The position numbers were made by a program, and so were the translations under genes. 64,000 nucleotides of DNA from the NCBI GenBank assembly GCA_918026815.1, contig CAKJVC010000021.1, positions 620,001-684,000 of the forward strand. Direction: 5' to 3'. Of this stretch, positions 35,829 through 48,590 are shown piece after piece (positions within the stretch are counted from its first letter, which is position 1; the number at the start of each line of letters is the position of its first letter). The notes below the pieces were generated by a model. The model searched no databases. It was not told the origin of the DNA and saw only the letters and a list, made by a program, of their open reading frames with translations. Source of the stretch: Chalara sp. BL73 (Eukaryota; Ascomycota; Leotiomycetes; Helotiales).

Positions 35829-38800
35829 TTATACTAGCACCCACTCGCTTCCCCTCTTAATGAACTTGTCCAAAAGCAAAGCGATGTCTGCAAGAACGAA
35901 GCGGCAGATGTAGAATCCGAAGAACTCGGCCGCATGGCGGGTACACAGCTCTAACCCCACTTGAGTTTTGTCAGCGTGTCGAAGTCCAGGGTCTTCAACT
36001 TGACGCGCGATTTGATCTAGATCAGTTGTTAGCAATCTTCAAGCGTATAGCTATTACGTAGTAAACTTACCAAGAGCTTGCGCGGCATCAAAAAGTCTTG
36101 CCAGCGCACCCATATAGTTCGCATTAGGTCCGGAGTACTGTATTTGACTAACATCTCTTTTGGTGAATCGCACTTTGGCTAGAGCCGTCGCCGTCATGGG
36201 CAGCGTACCCATCACTAATCCTTCCTTTGTGCCTTCAGCTGATATTACCTTATTTGAGTAGTTGTTTGCCAACCCTACTCCCGAGTTCTTTGTTCGTAAT
36301 CGACGCCATGAGAAGGACGAAGACTTGCTTGACATGCTCCCTGATTTACTAATGTTCCCAGCCTCGGGCTCTCCTTGCGCGTCTCTAAACATCCCTCCAG
36401 ACCCTTGAGCTCCGACTTCGTTCCCAAGCTTCTTAACTAGAACTGCCTGGACTTGGTCAAGAACACCTTCTAAAGCTTGCATCTCTTCCAAAACCGCATC
36501 GGCATCGAAGGTGTCCACTCGAGCAAGCTTCAAAAGTGCCGCAGTCAAGAAGTCGCAATTTGCGATCTTATCTTCAACGTTCTTGATTTTCACACCCTTG
36601 ACACGCCAAACGTCACGAGGCACGAAAAGCTTGGTGGAGAGATACCCACCTCGGGGATGTGCAATGGTCTGGTATAGAGCGCGCATAAGCCAGAACGGAC
36701 GCAGCAAGACTTCAGTCGGACACGGTTCGAGAGGAATAGGTGCAGCTGTACCTAGAGGATTTGGGGATCCTGGTTCATCTGGGGAAGTTATATCACTGTC
36801 AAAGAGATAGAGCCCTCCAGTAGGTGCACCATTCATTTTATCCTTGAATGCGGCTGCAATTGGCGTTGGAAGAGTTGGCATTGCCGGTAGCCGTCCATTG
36901 TTGTCTCTGCTTGCAAACTGCGAGCTCATTGGGGTACCTGGTGACTTGTCAGATCCATCATCGAGATTAGACACAGACAAGTTTCGACTCTTGATTTTCT
37001 GCAAACTTGAGGAAGAAAAGTTCTGCTTCAGCCCTGTCCTTGAAGGAGCGCGACCAGGAGAACCTGATCGAGAAATTTGACCACCGGATTCGAGCTCATT
37101 TGTGAGTGTTTTGCTAAGGGTAGGTGTGGGAGGAGCTATGATCTCAGTGGGGCTTGGAGCGGGAAATGGGGATGATGTTTGACGAGCAGACATGGGCATG
37201 GGCGGCATGCTAGGCAGTCCCTGCAATTGCTGACGCATACGAGGCAGGCCAGCAGTTTTCGGTTGCACTGAATCGTTGCCGTTGGGTATTCGAGGTGGAG
37301 GCATGGAAGGAGGTTGAGTGAGAGGGCCAGTGGACGGGATGGGCTGACTTGTCTCTATCTTCAGCTGCTTTGCATTTTGTCCAGAAAGCCTACGACTTCG
37401 TACTCCTTGCGGCATGGAAACTGGTGGCTGAGTTGGTGGATTTGGTGGTGGTGGAAGCGCTTGGGCAGGAGGTGGATGGGCTGGAGGTTGGTTCTTTGAT
37501 AGTATGGGCATCTGAGGCAGGACAGAGGCTTCAGTAACTGTTGATAGTGTCGTCCCTGCAGTTGTAGGATTTGAGCCTATCGAACTATTCCATGTACGGC
37601 CAGAAAATCCACTGGAATCAGACTCTCGAGGCAGCGCAGATTTTGACTGTAAACCGAACTCGAAGTCATCCATTACGTAACCTCTCGTCATTTCCTCCAG
37701 CATTCGTTCCTCTTCTTCGGACTCGTTTCCATCGTACGAGTCATCAAAGTTTTCCTGCTTTTGATAGAGCAACTGCCTCCTTTTCTCGGTTTCGAGAGCT
37801 TCTTGGATCGCGGCTTCACGTTCCGATTGGCGGACCCGTTCCTTTGCTAGTTCCACTCGACGTCTCACATTGGCGACAATCTCATCATCGTTCTCATAGT
37901 CATAATGGTTTGATTCAGGGTCGTCCATCGGCTCAAAACCGTCATCATATGCAGCTTCAACAGCAGCATCTAATGCAGCATCAAATTCCGCCTCTGTTGC
38001 GCCACTAGGAGCTCGAATATGTTTCCTCCTTACGCCCATAGACGATGTTCTCGAGTGGACTGAAGCTCTACTTGAGCCACCGGACTCATCAATAGTATCC
38101 AGCCAGGACATAGATTCGTTACTAGGAATTCTATTATGCCCTCTGCTGGAGACGGGGCGAGAAAAATTAGCAGTAGTTAGATCGGAGGACTGTTGCTTCT
38201 CATGAACTGCAACGCTATTACTAGACGGTCCGAGGGTCATTGGCGATAGCGGTCGACGTGGAGACAGAGGAGGCGGCATGTAAAGACTCTCCATTGGTGG
38301 AGCAAGCTTAATGTTATTGATCTCTAAAGTACGTTCCCGCATAGGGGACTTCGAGTATGATCGTTCATAAGATGGCTCTTGTATGTTGCGAGATCTGAGC
38401 TGTCCTGTATCAAAGTTGGAAGCTAAAAGGGACTCCCGTCGGCGAGGCACCTGTGATGAGGGTAACATTCGGCTTTGGGAAAACTCTTGAGGGCTATATT
38501 TTGCTTCATTGACGATCCTTGTAACAGTCGCCGTCTCTATTATAGCAGGCTCATCCTCTTCTTCAGTGAATTGTGTTCCACTAGTAACATAATTTCCACT
38601 CTCGGGCCGAGCAGGAAGAGCCTTACCGCTGTCGTCTCGGGAAGTGGGAGTAATCTTCTTCAATTCGTTTATGCGACTGGTATAGGTATTTCGCTGCCAA
38701 AGAGTTAGTGCTTGAGCATATGCGAAAACCAAACATGAACCTACAATTGCTTCTAACTTCCTCCGATCTTCGTCGCCCGAGCTCCGTGCCATTACCTGCT

Positions 38801-39755
38801 GCAAGAGCGAACATGCTTCCGAATACGCTTGCGTTGCTCCCTCAAAGTTTTGCGCATTATCCAGGAGTACTGCCGTATTAGCCTTCTGAAGGGCTTTAGA
38901 AAGCATTGCTTTCTGCGAAGGTTGTTTCGAGTTTCGAGAAGATCCGCTGTCTTTCCCAGACTTGTTGCGAGAGTGACCTTTTGATAGCCCAGCTACTTTG
39001 TCTCCAGCTTCTTTTTTCAAATCCTCGCCATTCGACCCAATTGCTGATACAGGAGTGGGATCAACACTCTCAGACCTCGATCGAGATGGTTGGGAGAAGT
39101 CACGCGGAGTCGAGTCCCAAGTAGAGAAATAGTCCGGTACCGTTGTGCGTACAGCAGCCGAGAGTAGTCCAGCCGTGGAAGGGGAGCCAGTCAATGGTGA
39201 GGAGGAGGAGATATTGGCAGGAATTTGCAGATTCAAACTTGGCAGAGAGATGACTGGCGGAAGTGGATCGATAGAAGATTCGAAAGTTCGAATATTTGGT
39301 ATTTGTCGTGCAGAACTGACAATCGTTTGTCGTGCAGGAGAGTTGCCAGTCGACGGCCGACTCTTCTGTAATCGTTTCGGCGAACCTCTCTCTTGTTCAG
39401 GAGAGCCAAAATTGAACGATACAGGGGCACCGAAGCTCATTCGTCTCGCAACTGAGCGCTGTGCAGAATTTGTTTCGCCCGATGAGCGCGACCAGCGATT
39501 TAGATTTCCTGTCCCTTCCGCACCTGTCTCTCGTCGCTTCTCAGGAGGTGTTACAAGGTGGGAGGTCGAGGGACTTTCGAAGCCATTGGGGGGTAATTGC
39601 GGTGTGGCTTGTCCCCGACTCCTGGATCGCGATGAAGTGATCGAAGGAGGCCGCTGAAGAGTGGCAACCGAGCTGGTACTCTTGTTGCTGATTGTTGACG
39701 AATTGCTCGCGAATGCGTATTGTGTTGACTTCTCCTCAGGGGAAAAAGGGATCAT
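35829..39755 (-). CDS. Large MIT-domain protein, 1273 aa
   Basis: Three exons: 38745-39755, 36071-38693 and 35829-36016. Intron 1 (38694-38744) is 51 nt and in frame, so the open frame runs through it; removing it joins RRKLEAI to RNTYTSRINELKK, which completes the MIT helix. Intron 2 (36017-36070) reads GTAAGT...GATCTAG. A Ser/Pro-rich disordered N-terminus (about 280 residues) precedes the MIT domain at about 281-353 (LSKALQKANTAVLLDNAQNF). Then come a long disordered region, a charged coiled coil (RRRVELAKERVRQSEREAA) and a poly-Pro part. The conserved C-terminal folded domain has PLEPCPTEVLLRPFWLMRAL, HPRGGYLSTKLFVPRDVW, IENCDFLTAAL-like and AAEFFGFYICRFV. MIT domains bind ESCRT-III tails or microtubules; the exact role in this fungal family is unknown to me. 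Confidence 0.9.
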
Positions 39756-40838
39756 CGTCGAGTAGGACCCTAGGGTGGCAGCCCAAGTTTACCTATCACA
39801 CTAGTCGACCCCTGCTTGTCCCGCCGAATGCTTTCGCATAAAGTAAATTGTAGCAAGTCCCGTCCCACGACGACTTGGAGCCCTGGTACCCGAAGGAATA
39901 AGTCAGAAGAGCCTCAATCGCTATTTCTGGCAGAATGTGCTGAGGCGTCGAGTTGCGTGGACTAAGGTAAATTCCTGTAACAAAAAGTCCCATCAGTACT
40001 GCTTGGTATCCTCCAGCGGGGGCCAAGAGACATAAAATTGCAAAACGCCAACGGGCTACGAGGACGATAGAAGGGTAGAGGGGCGCGTGCAACATACGAT
40101 TAAAGTGCAAAACGGCATGCATTTGGATCGTTGACGTCGAGCAAGATGTGGTGGCGCGATAACAATACTGGTGGGTTTTTCTTCGTGAGTGGTTCAGTGG
40201 GAAGCTGTGCGCTTTCCTGGTACACAACCCCAGCAATCATTCAAGATGTCGGTATCGCCTCGTATATTCTTTTATATCCCTCAACGGTGCGGTGAATGCT
40301 TCCAGGTGTCGGCTCTTCGTACAAACTAGTGCAGTGTTGATCCGAATAGAATTGGTATTAGAGAGCAAAGAGGACACACCGGTCTAGTGGTACCTCAAAT
40401 CGCCTGTGTTCTCGCTGGACTTCGGATCTAGGCAGGTTCCGTCCCCTTGGATATCAAATCTGGGGATCGGGCGGGCATTCGATGGGATGCGCAGAGCGTG
40501 TCTTGCTCCTGTAGAATTGGGAGAAGGACGACAATGACGACGATGACGACGTGTTGTATTTAGTAGGAGAAGTAGCCTGCAATAGTCTGCCCCCCCTATG
40601 GGAAGAAAAGAAGCAAAGAGGACGATGTGCAGCTTAACAGGTGCTGATGGTGGCTCGAGGGTGGCTTTTACAGGGGTTCCTAAAAGAGACGATCTGCAAC
40701 TGGTATCACACGCTGACGGAAACTCTTGAGGAGGACGTGTGCGAGTTGCGAGTTTGCGAGTACGCATACATGCCAAATTTTCCTATATGACCATGAATTC
40801 ACAAAGCCCAAGGCTGGGGTAGAGAGGGAGAGAGAGGG

Positions 40839-41014
40839 AAAAAAAAAGGGGGGGGGGGGGTTAATATATCACTCTGAGGATCCCTTCGATCTCTCTCTCC
40901 CTCCCTCTCTCTCCCTCCCTCTCTCTCCCTCTCTCTTCTTACATCTCGAGCTACAGGATCTACCATACTATACTGTACTGTATTGTACTGTACTATTTGA
41001 TTTCCTCCCCCCCC
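40839..41014. repeat. Low-complexity block: A-run, G13, CT microsatellite, TACTG repeats, C-run
   Basis: An A-run is followed at once by 13 G (40848-40860). A CTCTCTCCCTCC-type microsatellite spans about 40890-40940. TACTG/TATTG repeats lie at about 40965-40997, and a C-run follows near 41005-41014. All noncoding. Confidence 0.85.
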
Positions 41015-41703
41015 TAAACCAACCCCACATCAAGACCTAACGGCGCCAAAATCCATCTCCATATTTAACATCAGCCCATCCAGTCCCTGCTCACGCGTGG
41101 CCACCAGTAGATCCACTATCACCAAAACATACAAGTTTTGTAAACTTAGTAGGAGCCCTGAGCGCGTCTACCATCCACAATGGCGATAGGCCTCAACTAG
41201 CACTGCATTCGTTTCTATCAAGACAATGAGCTTCTATATGGCGTTCCGGCAGTTGTCGCATGGTCTGGACCGCCCGCATGCATGCCTAGCAAGCTCTGGA
41301 GAGGTTCAAGAAACAAATAATGTTTCTCCAAGCCCCATGATTCGCACCATAGGACAAACATATGGCCCAATTGCCCGTTGAAACAGACGGCTTAATACTA
41401 TATCATATACGTTATACCTCCCGATCTATTCATAATATCTGCAGGGCGAACATTACTTTTTTCGCCCAGTTCTACCACTTAACGGGTTGCCTGTATGTAC
41501 GGAAAGCAGGTACTGCAACGCTCCCGCAAGTGCAGGCGTCAGAGCGTCTCTGAGAGGCTCTCTCGTCCTCGGTGCCTGGGACGGGTGGGAAATCTTACAT
41601 CTGCAGAGGTGCCTTGCATATCCGCCAACCCAAGAATACCGTCGTGTGAAAAATAAGCTGCAGCCCTTAACGGCCTCGTGGTGCCGCTCACCACTATTAT
41701 AGG

Positions 41704-41730
41704 AAAAAAAAAAAAGGCCCCCCCTCCCCC
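41704..41730. repeat. A12 next to a C7-T-C5 run
   Basis: Twelve A are followed by GG and runs of C in noncoding sequence. Length is likely to be unreliable. Confidence 0.85.
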
Positions 41731-43218
41731 GTTGATGAGTTTGTATCTGCACCGCTGCTGACTACTTGGGATTCTGGATGAACGTCTAAGGGGTTGCGTA
41801 CTCATTTTCGGAGAAAAAAACTCGGTGACATTCAAGCGCTCAAGGCAATTCCCTAGTCACACCCGCTCACTCTCATCCGATTGTGACCGACTTCATGAGC
41901 TTGCGCGATGCCATCTGCCCACATCTCACCCCTAGAGCTTCCAACGACTGTATGATCACCGTCGCTTGAAAGCTTGAGAATGCTCCGAATTCTCGTGGTT
42001 GATGGTTTTTCAGGGGATATGGTTGTCGCACAAGGAGAGCCCCAAGCAGATGTGAAACGTGCCTGTTACCAAACGTCACAGCGCACTCTCAACATCACGG
42101 GATCCTGCAAGTGCCAAACATGTTTGATGTTGAACATCATCTCGCGGATGCAGACCTACCGACGGGTCATTGCGAATATACTGTATTTGAGAAACGCTAG
42201 TCTGAGAAAACTGCCCGTATGTGGTTTGATGCAATAGGCTGTCTTTGAAGCATCTATACAGCCGAGTATACGAAATACACAATCAGCCGCTGATTTATTC
42301 AATTCACCATTTTTGGACTCAGTCTGAAGGAAAGTTAATATTTCTTGGTATTCTTTACAAGGCTCTCAACGGTGGTTTCATCCAGAAAGATCCGATGGAG
42401 GCTCGTCAATGCCTATGGTCAAGTTGTAATATCAGACAATGGAGCAGATCGCCATCGTGGCCAACGCATCCTTCCCCTTAAACAACATCAGCCTGTATCT
42501 GCCACTTTATTTCTAGATAATTTCAACAGCACGGATTGGCAAATTCCCTCCTTCTAGCAGATTTCTGTTGCTGCTGTGGCGGCGGTTCCACGATTTGAGT
42601 ATTTGAGACATCTCATCGTGAGAAGGTGTTCAAGCTACATTACTCGCGACTCGAGAGCCGCTACGTTCCCCTGAGTCTGTGGCCCGATAAGCATGACTAA
42701 CCAGACGATCTTGATTACAGTAGAGCATGGACTTTTCAAAATGGTTGCCGCACCGCAAGGGGCAGTATCTCCTCCCAGGCTCTGGCGCCATGAATCATCA
42801 TGGCGAAGCTATGCAGCTGGGGATCTGGAGGCTTGAATCTAGCATCCTCTCTTCATCTGAAGGATCTCTTTAGAAAGATCGGCACGCTGTGCTTGAAGTG
42901 GCATGAACGCACAAAGTCCCGCTCTTCTGGTCTGAGCTCAAAATACTAACCGCCCTGCAGGTCTCTTTTTCATGCATGGAACTCTGGTGTTAAGCGAGGT
43001 GTTGATAATGTATACTGATATAGATCAGAGGAAACATATTATGGAGACTATGTGGTTTCTGGAAGTCAAGCTCGGTCTACCAGAGAACCTAATATGATAG
43101 GGTGCAATGAGCGCCGTCGTGCAGTTTCATCATGATTCTATACCATATTGCAACATTAAGAGTGGGTATAGCCTGTGCCTACCCTTTTTCCCCGATAAAA
43201 TATAAATACACTGCTTGA

Positions 43219-45885
43219 TCAAATGATCAAGTAAAGACTACAAAGCAAGCTTGGACCCGTAAAGATGCCGATCCAGAATATCAGATTTCCCATCGTCGCT
43301 CGACCTTTTAACCAGCGAGATCGACTTAGTTGGACGAGTGGGAGTTGCATCTACAATCTTGTCAGCATTTGTGTCCTTTCATCACTAGCACTAGGCAAAG
43401 GGTTAGAAACATACCATTTGCAAAAGCAACAGGTAGCCCCGTAGTTTCTTGAAAAGACACCACATTACTAACTCATGCGCACATGCGCTCAGAAAGAACG
43501 TGATGAGCGTAGCCACATTTTTATTCACCCTCATGCTTGAGATAGAACTGTGGTAGACGTGGCGGAGGAGGAAGTTGTGGACAGGCCGGTTCCAGTCGCG
43601 GGCGAACTGGTCCCATGAGACGCTGTTCCACCAGTCTAGAAATCGCTGTTAGTTTACTGGTTCTGATAACATTTTTAGGATAGGAGTCGTGGTTCCAACG
43701 TCATCTACTCTGAAGACATGCTGAATGAGTACAGGAGCGTCTTGAGAGTAAATTACTCGTAAAGCTTTCTGAGACAAGGGAGCTTGCTCCGACAAGCTGA
43801 CTGACCTGCGTAAAAACCGCGATCGGCGAAGTAAGTTAGTTCGGCGAGCAGGTTGAGGATGCATTCCCAGATTATGTACCAGGACTATGCTTTGTTAGTT
43901 TGGCGGGCAACGGGTAAGGGAAGAATGGGGAGGTACCATCATATATTCCATCATGAATGGAAAAATGAGGTCGCTGAGTATCCAAGGGAATTCTTCGAGG
44001 CGTTGGGAGAATGTGAAGCCTGTTGTTTTCATATCGATTGTTCGGACGACGACAGGGTAGCTGAGGTGTATTAGTATGGTGTAGTGGATGTGGTTGCTAA
44101 GGGATTGAACATCTACTTACATGAACGACTGGGAAACCATGTTCATAATGCCCAGAATGCCAACAATAGCAACTGATTTTTCAGCTACATAATACCAATT
44201 GATAGTATCTGATCTCGGATACTCGAGCTCGTAGACTAGTGTTGGCAATACGATATATTCGTAGTGATTTGCAATCGTTAAGCTTACGGTTTTCCAAGTA
44301 AGCATACACCTCTATAGTCTCTCAGAAGTTGGGATATTCGACATACTTGGTAGGATATAGGTTAGCCTCTTCTGTACACTTCCCTCTGAGATCTACCGCC
44401 AATGCATCAATTTCCCACTTGATAATGCGCTCAAACATTTGAATGGTCTCAAGATCAAGAGGATGACCTGATTCAAGTGCGGATGCCACTTTTGCGATGT
44501 TTGAAGCCCCTGTGTCGAACGACTTACGTCTTTCCCGGCGACGCTGATTCATGTCCATGGTGGTTGGTTCGTGATCTAAATAAGATGTTGAGAGCGGTTC
44601 AATCTTTGGTGTCATAGCAGAAGGCTCATCAGCTGGAGAAATGTTATCGAGTTGCTTGAGTTTGCGTTTCAAGACCTCTCGCATCTTGTATTCTTCTGAT
44701 AGGTGGCCATTATCTGAACAATGATTAAACTTCACCCGTGAAAATAGTGATCTCCTTGACTTACAAAAAGCATAGCTGTGTTGCTTCATGAGCATTACTA
44801 GGCCATGTAGAACGAAGAACACTGTATGGGTCCAGGGCCATTCTCGAAATAAAGTCCACTCGATGAACGCGAATACGTAGAAGAGCTCCCACACCTGGGA
44901 TATTTTAGCTAACGCTTATCAAACCACGGACTCGCATAATTATCCTTTTTTAGAAAACACAAACATACGCTTTGAATAATCCAACCTTCCTTGTTCCAGC
45001 TGATGATTCCGCGAAAGATGAGCTTTTGTAGGAGCCACCCGAAACCAGTGGCTGCACACAAGGCTCCGTCAGAAAGTGCAAGAACAATCAGATCACGGGA
45101 CATTAATCCCATAATCTCATTTGTGCCTAGGATGTTACCATGCTGGCGCCAGTTCTCGGCTGCGGTTCGCAGCATATAGAGAGCGGTTCCAAGCCAGAAC
45201 AAAGTGAAGAATCCGTGAAATGGTGAGTCCGCACTCTCGGCGTTCTGTCTATCGAAGGCGGTAAACCGTCTGGTAAACACCAAATCTCTGAATTTGTGCC
45301 GTCGTTTCGCCGCAGCGGGATCTTTTTCCTGTAAATATTTAGTAACACACCATGGGTGCATACTCAAGATACGCATACCCTTTCGATTCCCATCTTTAAT
45401 ATCTCCTTCAAGGCTTCATCATCCGCAGTCAAAATATACTTCCCATGCTCCTCTGACTTGTTCAGGGTGATTGGTATACCCTTCAACCGTAACGGCTTAG
45501 GTCTGGAGCTGGAGGGAACCTTGACCTCTTCATACGTCGGCTGCCTATTCACAGCCTCAGGCGTGCTCAGACCATCGCCATGTATAAATCCGCCGCCCTT
45601 TCCATCTTGCATAATCGTCAATGGATCATGCCTTAAGGAGTCATAGTCCTCCTCACTCACATCTTCCGACGAGTCATACGAGCTCCCGCTCTGACTCCCA
45701 TTTGTGACCGCTTGTAATGCAGCTTTTAAGGACCTCGGTTGGTGTAATGTCGCAGACCTCGAATGCGTAGTTTCTTCCGTCAGTTTCACGGTGCCGTCCG
45801 CACGCAATTGTCCTTTTAATTGAGGGGCTTTCTCTAATGACTCTGTGGTCTGATGCACCTTGACTGGCGCAGATAGGCGTGCCAT
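43219..45885 (-). CDS. ARE2: Sterol O-acyltransferase (MBOAT family), 693 aa
   Basis: Nine exons: 45379-45885, 44969-45328, 44765-44894, 44347-44713, 44121-44282, 43937-44060, 43806-43884, 43415-43635 and 43219-43350. All phases agree (2082 nt coding). The start is ATG 45885 (MARLSAPVKVHQ). A polar N-terminal region of about 190 residues precedes the membrane part. MBOAT/SOAT hallmarks are WTLFREWPWTHTVFFVLHGLV, MKQHSYAFYNGHLSEEYK, LYPTNLTIANHYEYIVLPTLVYELEYPR, FYADWWNSVSWDQFARDWNRPVH (the FYxDWWN catalytic motif), and the active His in SACVHELVM. The C-terminus is LGNLIFW-like followed by GIFTGPSLLCSLYLII. The enzyme esterifies sterols with acyl-CoA in the endoplasmic reticulum for lipid-droplet storage. 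ARE1 and ARE2 are not resolved by sequence alone; ARE2 is used as the family name. Confidence 0.93.
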
Positions 45886-46844
45886 CTGGCCTCGATCTAT
45901 ATTCCGCTTCCTAGCGTTCAATCGAAGTACTCAATGCGCCGTGCTCCTTGTGAACTCAATCGTATTACCCGGCTTTATCTTCGGTGCCTCAAAGTAATCT
46001 GAAGAGGAGTAATTGTGCTCGTCTGCTTCTCTGTGCCGAATCAAACAGTCAGCTTGTTATCTTTCTGCTGTAAGTTCCAATCTGCTGTACATGGCTATAC
46101 CTGCAAGCAATACGGAATTTCAACAAAGCGCAAGAGTTATGAAGCATCAATCAACACTCACGCTTCAAAAATGAGGGCCAATGGCGTTTATATCACCAGT
46201 ATGTACTGTAGGATGACGGCGCGCATGAAAAGCTCGGGTTTCTCGGAGTCGAGGTTGGCTGACTGGGGGAACAAAACAGTCGAGCAAGAGCAAGATAGTT
46301 CAACACATGACAAATTCAAACGGTGCCTGACTCTCTATGTATAACTTACTTGCCTAGGTTCTTCGGTAGTACAATATGGCACGAGACAGCCCTACGTAAG
46401 GTGCGTTTTCCTACACTTCCAAACTATGGACTATTACCAAGAAGACAGATGTCCATCGCGTCTGTTTGGGCTTGTGTTTTACCTGTGGTCTGCGTTTTGA
46501 CCATCTTTAGGAGTCTGTTAGCATGCTTTGGACACCAACCGAGAACTACTGCTGCAGTACAGCATCTCGATCTGCTCAAAACTATTCTCAATGTCTAACG
46601 GGCTTTTTACAGGTCATAGAAGCTACGTCATAGGTGTTGCAAAAAAGAGCAGCCCAGCAATCTGGGCAGATCCCCACATTTTTGTCTTGCCGCCGAGTGC
46701 CGAGGAGGCGAACCGCGAGCTCAAATAATATACGGCTCGGAGGATGTGTTGTCTCCGAGTCACGGGCAGAAAGATGAAGATGAGAAATCACAGAAAGAAG
46801 TAGAAGACTGCGGATGTTTCAAAACTTTTATATTCCATCCCGCA
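45886..46844. other. Intergenic, no gene recognised
   Basis: Upstream of the sterol acyltransferase start and beyond the ankyrin-like gene 3' end. Short frames at 46015-46598 show no motif. Confidence 0.45.
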
Positions 46845-47381
46845 TTAAGCTATGAGAAAACCAGCACCTAGCAGACTTGTCCAAGTATCTCCCATGTTCA
46901 ACGCAATGTCACCCGCGGTCCTCCCCTGACCATCCTGGAATATCCTGATATCTGGACCTTGTGTAGCGTTCCTTCCAGCATTCATAGTTTGAGCAGCTTG
47001 TATGACCTCCTCCGGAAAGGCATGTTCAGGAATATCAGCACCTAACCACAGAAGTACCCAAACAATTTCTTTTTGTTGCTTCTCCACAGCAACATGCAAT
47101 CCGGTTTTCATACTATCCAATGGATCCTGATATCTCAAAATGTCACTAGGCGACATGTCGCCCTCATCGGAATCTTCCTCGATAGCTTGTAGAAGCTCAA
47201 CGATACCGGCACCATCTCCTTCAGCGCACATGGTGAGGTAGGCTCGAGCAGGTCTTGCCGTGGGGTTCGCATCTAGATATGCCTCTTCGGTGATCAGTGA
47301 GGCAATGTCAAGGCTCTCTTGAACGCCGCCTTCGTTGTGGTACCTTGTCAGGACTTGACCGTTCGCTGATGTAATGGACAT
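46845..47381 (-). CDS. Ankyrin-repeat-like protein, 178 aa
   Basis: Single exon from ATG 47381. The sequence holds degenerate ankyrin units: CAEGDGAGIVELLQAI, QDPLDSMKTGLHVAVEKQQKEIVWVLLWLGADI, and FQDGQGRTAGDIALNMGDTWTSLLGAG. The N-terminal 45 residues (ITSANGQVLTRYHNEGG) look like a small beta region. Ankyrin repeats mediate protein binding, so the protein is probably an adaptor in the cytosol or nucleus. No membrane segment or signal peptide is seen. Small single-copy proteins of this kind are common in filamentous fungi; a more precise function cannot be given. Confidence 0.75.
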   Translation of the reverse strand: MSITSANGQVLTRYHNEGGVQESLDIASLITEEAYLDANPTARPARAYLTMCAEGDGAGIVELLQAIEEDSDEGDMSPSDILRYQDPLDSMKTGLHVAVEKQQKEIVWVLLWLGADIPEHAFPEEVIQAAQTMNAGRNATQGPDIRIFQDGQGRTAGDIALNMGDTWTSLLGAGFLIA

Positions 47382-48590
47382 GTTGCATGATGGGCAGGTA
47401 TGTGGTGTCGCGATCTGGGGGGATTCGTCGAGCAGACATTGCCTAGAAATTAACTATCAGTCTGAAGTAGAAAAGGAATTCAATGAGATATACAGATATT
47501 ATAATAACACTATAACGAGAGATACAAGTTGGCGGCATGCGAGCAATTCAAGGATTTGCCACTTTTGCATATGAGAATTTACAAGCAAGCTTGTCAAGAT
47601 TTCTGTTCCAATATCGCTTAATGTTACTCTTCGCAGTGGCAGAAACAACTCTTAGCGCTCGAAAATAGAAGCCGTGTGCGTGAGTGAGACTCAATCCACA
47701 AGAGAGTGCTTCGTGAGTTCTCCATGAACGACAAAATACAGCATATTGGGCCAAAATTTTCAGCCCTCTGAAATAGAATAAACATGCTCTAAGATTCAAA
47801 CTTAAACAAAATAACGAGAAATTTGACCTACCAATGGAAGTGGCATCCGCAGCTTAGAAGTAGATCATCCGGGACGCTTGAAGCAGAGCCACCTGCTGCT
47901 GATGAGGTAGCTTCATTGAAACTGCTGACACGGTTAACTTGTGTTTTCGTGAAAAGGGGTGAGTTTTTATTACTCCTCTGGATCAAGCTCAATGATTAGC
48001 TCTTGAGAGCAGACTTTGCAGGTTGCCATTTATATTATAAATTTGCAATGTTGGGGTTGGGTTCGAAATAGAGGCGAAGGGAAGGGGAACAAGAAAAGTT
48101 TGGCGAGGTTTTTCCTTAGGTTTTTGGGGCGAGCAGAAAAAAACAAAGTCAGCCCGGAAGCCCTTGTTACAAGAACATGACTTTCTTAATGTAGTTATTG
48201 ATGACTTCTGCTCCTTGATAAAATTCATTCACGTCAGCGAAGAGGGAAAATTCACGGGCTGCACTACCAAAACTGGGAGTTTAGGGTATATAGTCTATTT
48301 CTAATGTAGTTCTCTAAAATTACCAGCATCAGCACCGAATCTACTGGGCAAGCATCTAAAGCTGAAGTAGGGAACACTTGATCTTCGCCATCCGAGTGAG
48401 TCCTAGCATTCATAGAGAGTGCGTCACATGCCGAACTCAAAGAAGATGGCGGGTTCGATATTTGGTCTCTCCAGCGAATCTGATGACCTAGGCATTTAAA
48501 GCATTAAGACAATAGATATCGCTTAGCGGCTCAAACCCATACCAAATCTCCTGGAAGCAATCGTCTTCCTAAGACTTATTAAGCAAAATT
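47382..48590. other. Intergenic, no gene recognised
   Basis: 1.2 kb upstream of the ankyrin-like gene. Frames at 47548-47799 and 47989-48228 have no motif. Confidence 0.45.

Larger units (their letters stand above)
39756..43218. other. Gene desert of about 3.5 kb with low-complexity tracts
   Basis: No gene supportable on either strand. The frame at 39796-40236 (minus) has no motif. Low-complexity tracts lie at 40839-41014 and 41704-41730. The part next to 39755 is the promoter of the MIT gene. Confidence 0.5.

Noticed and set aside
39796..40236. 146-aa minus-strand frame
   Set aside because: Non-ATG start at its 5' end, no family resemblance, lies in promoter region of the MIT gene.
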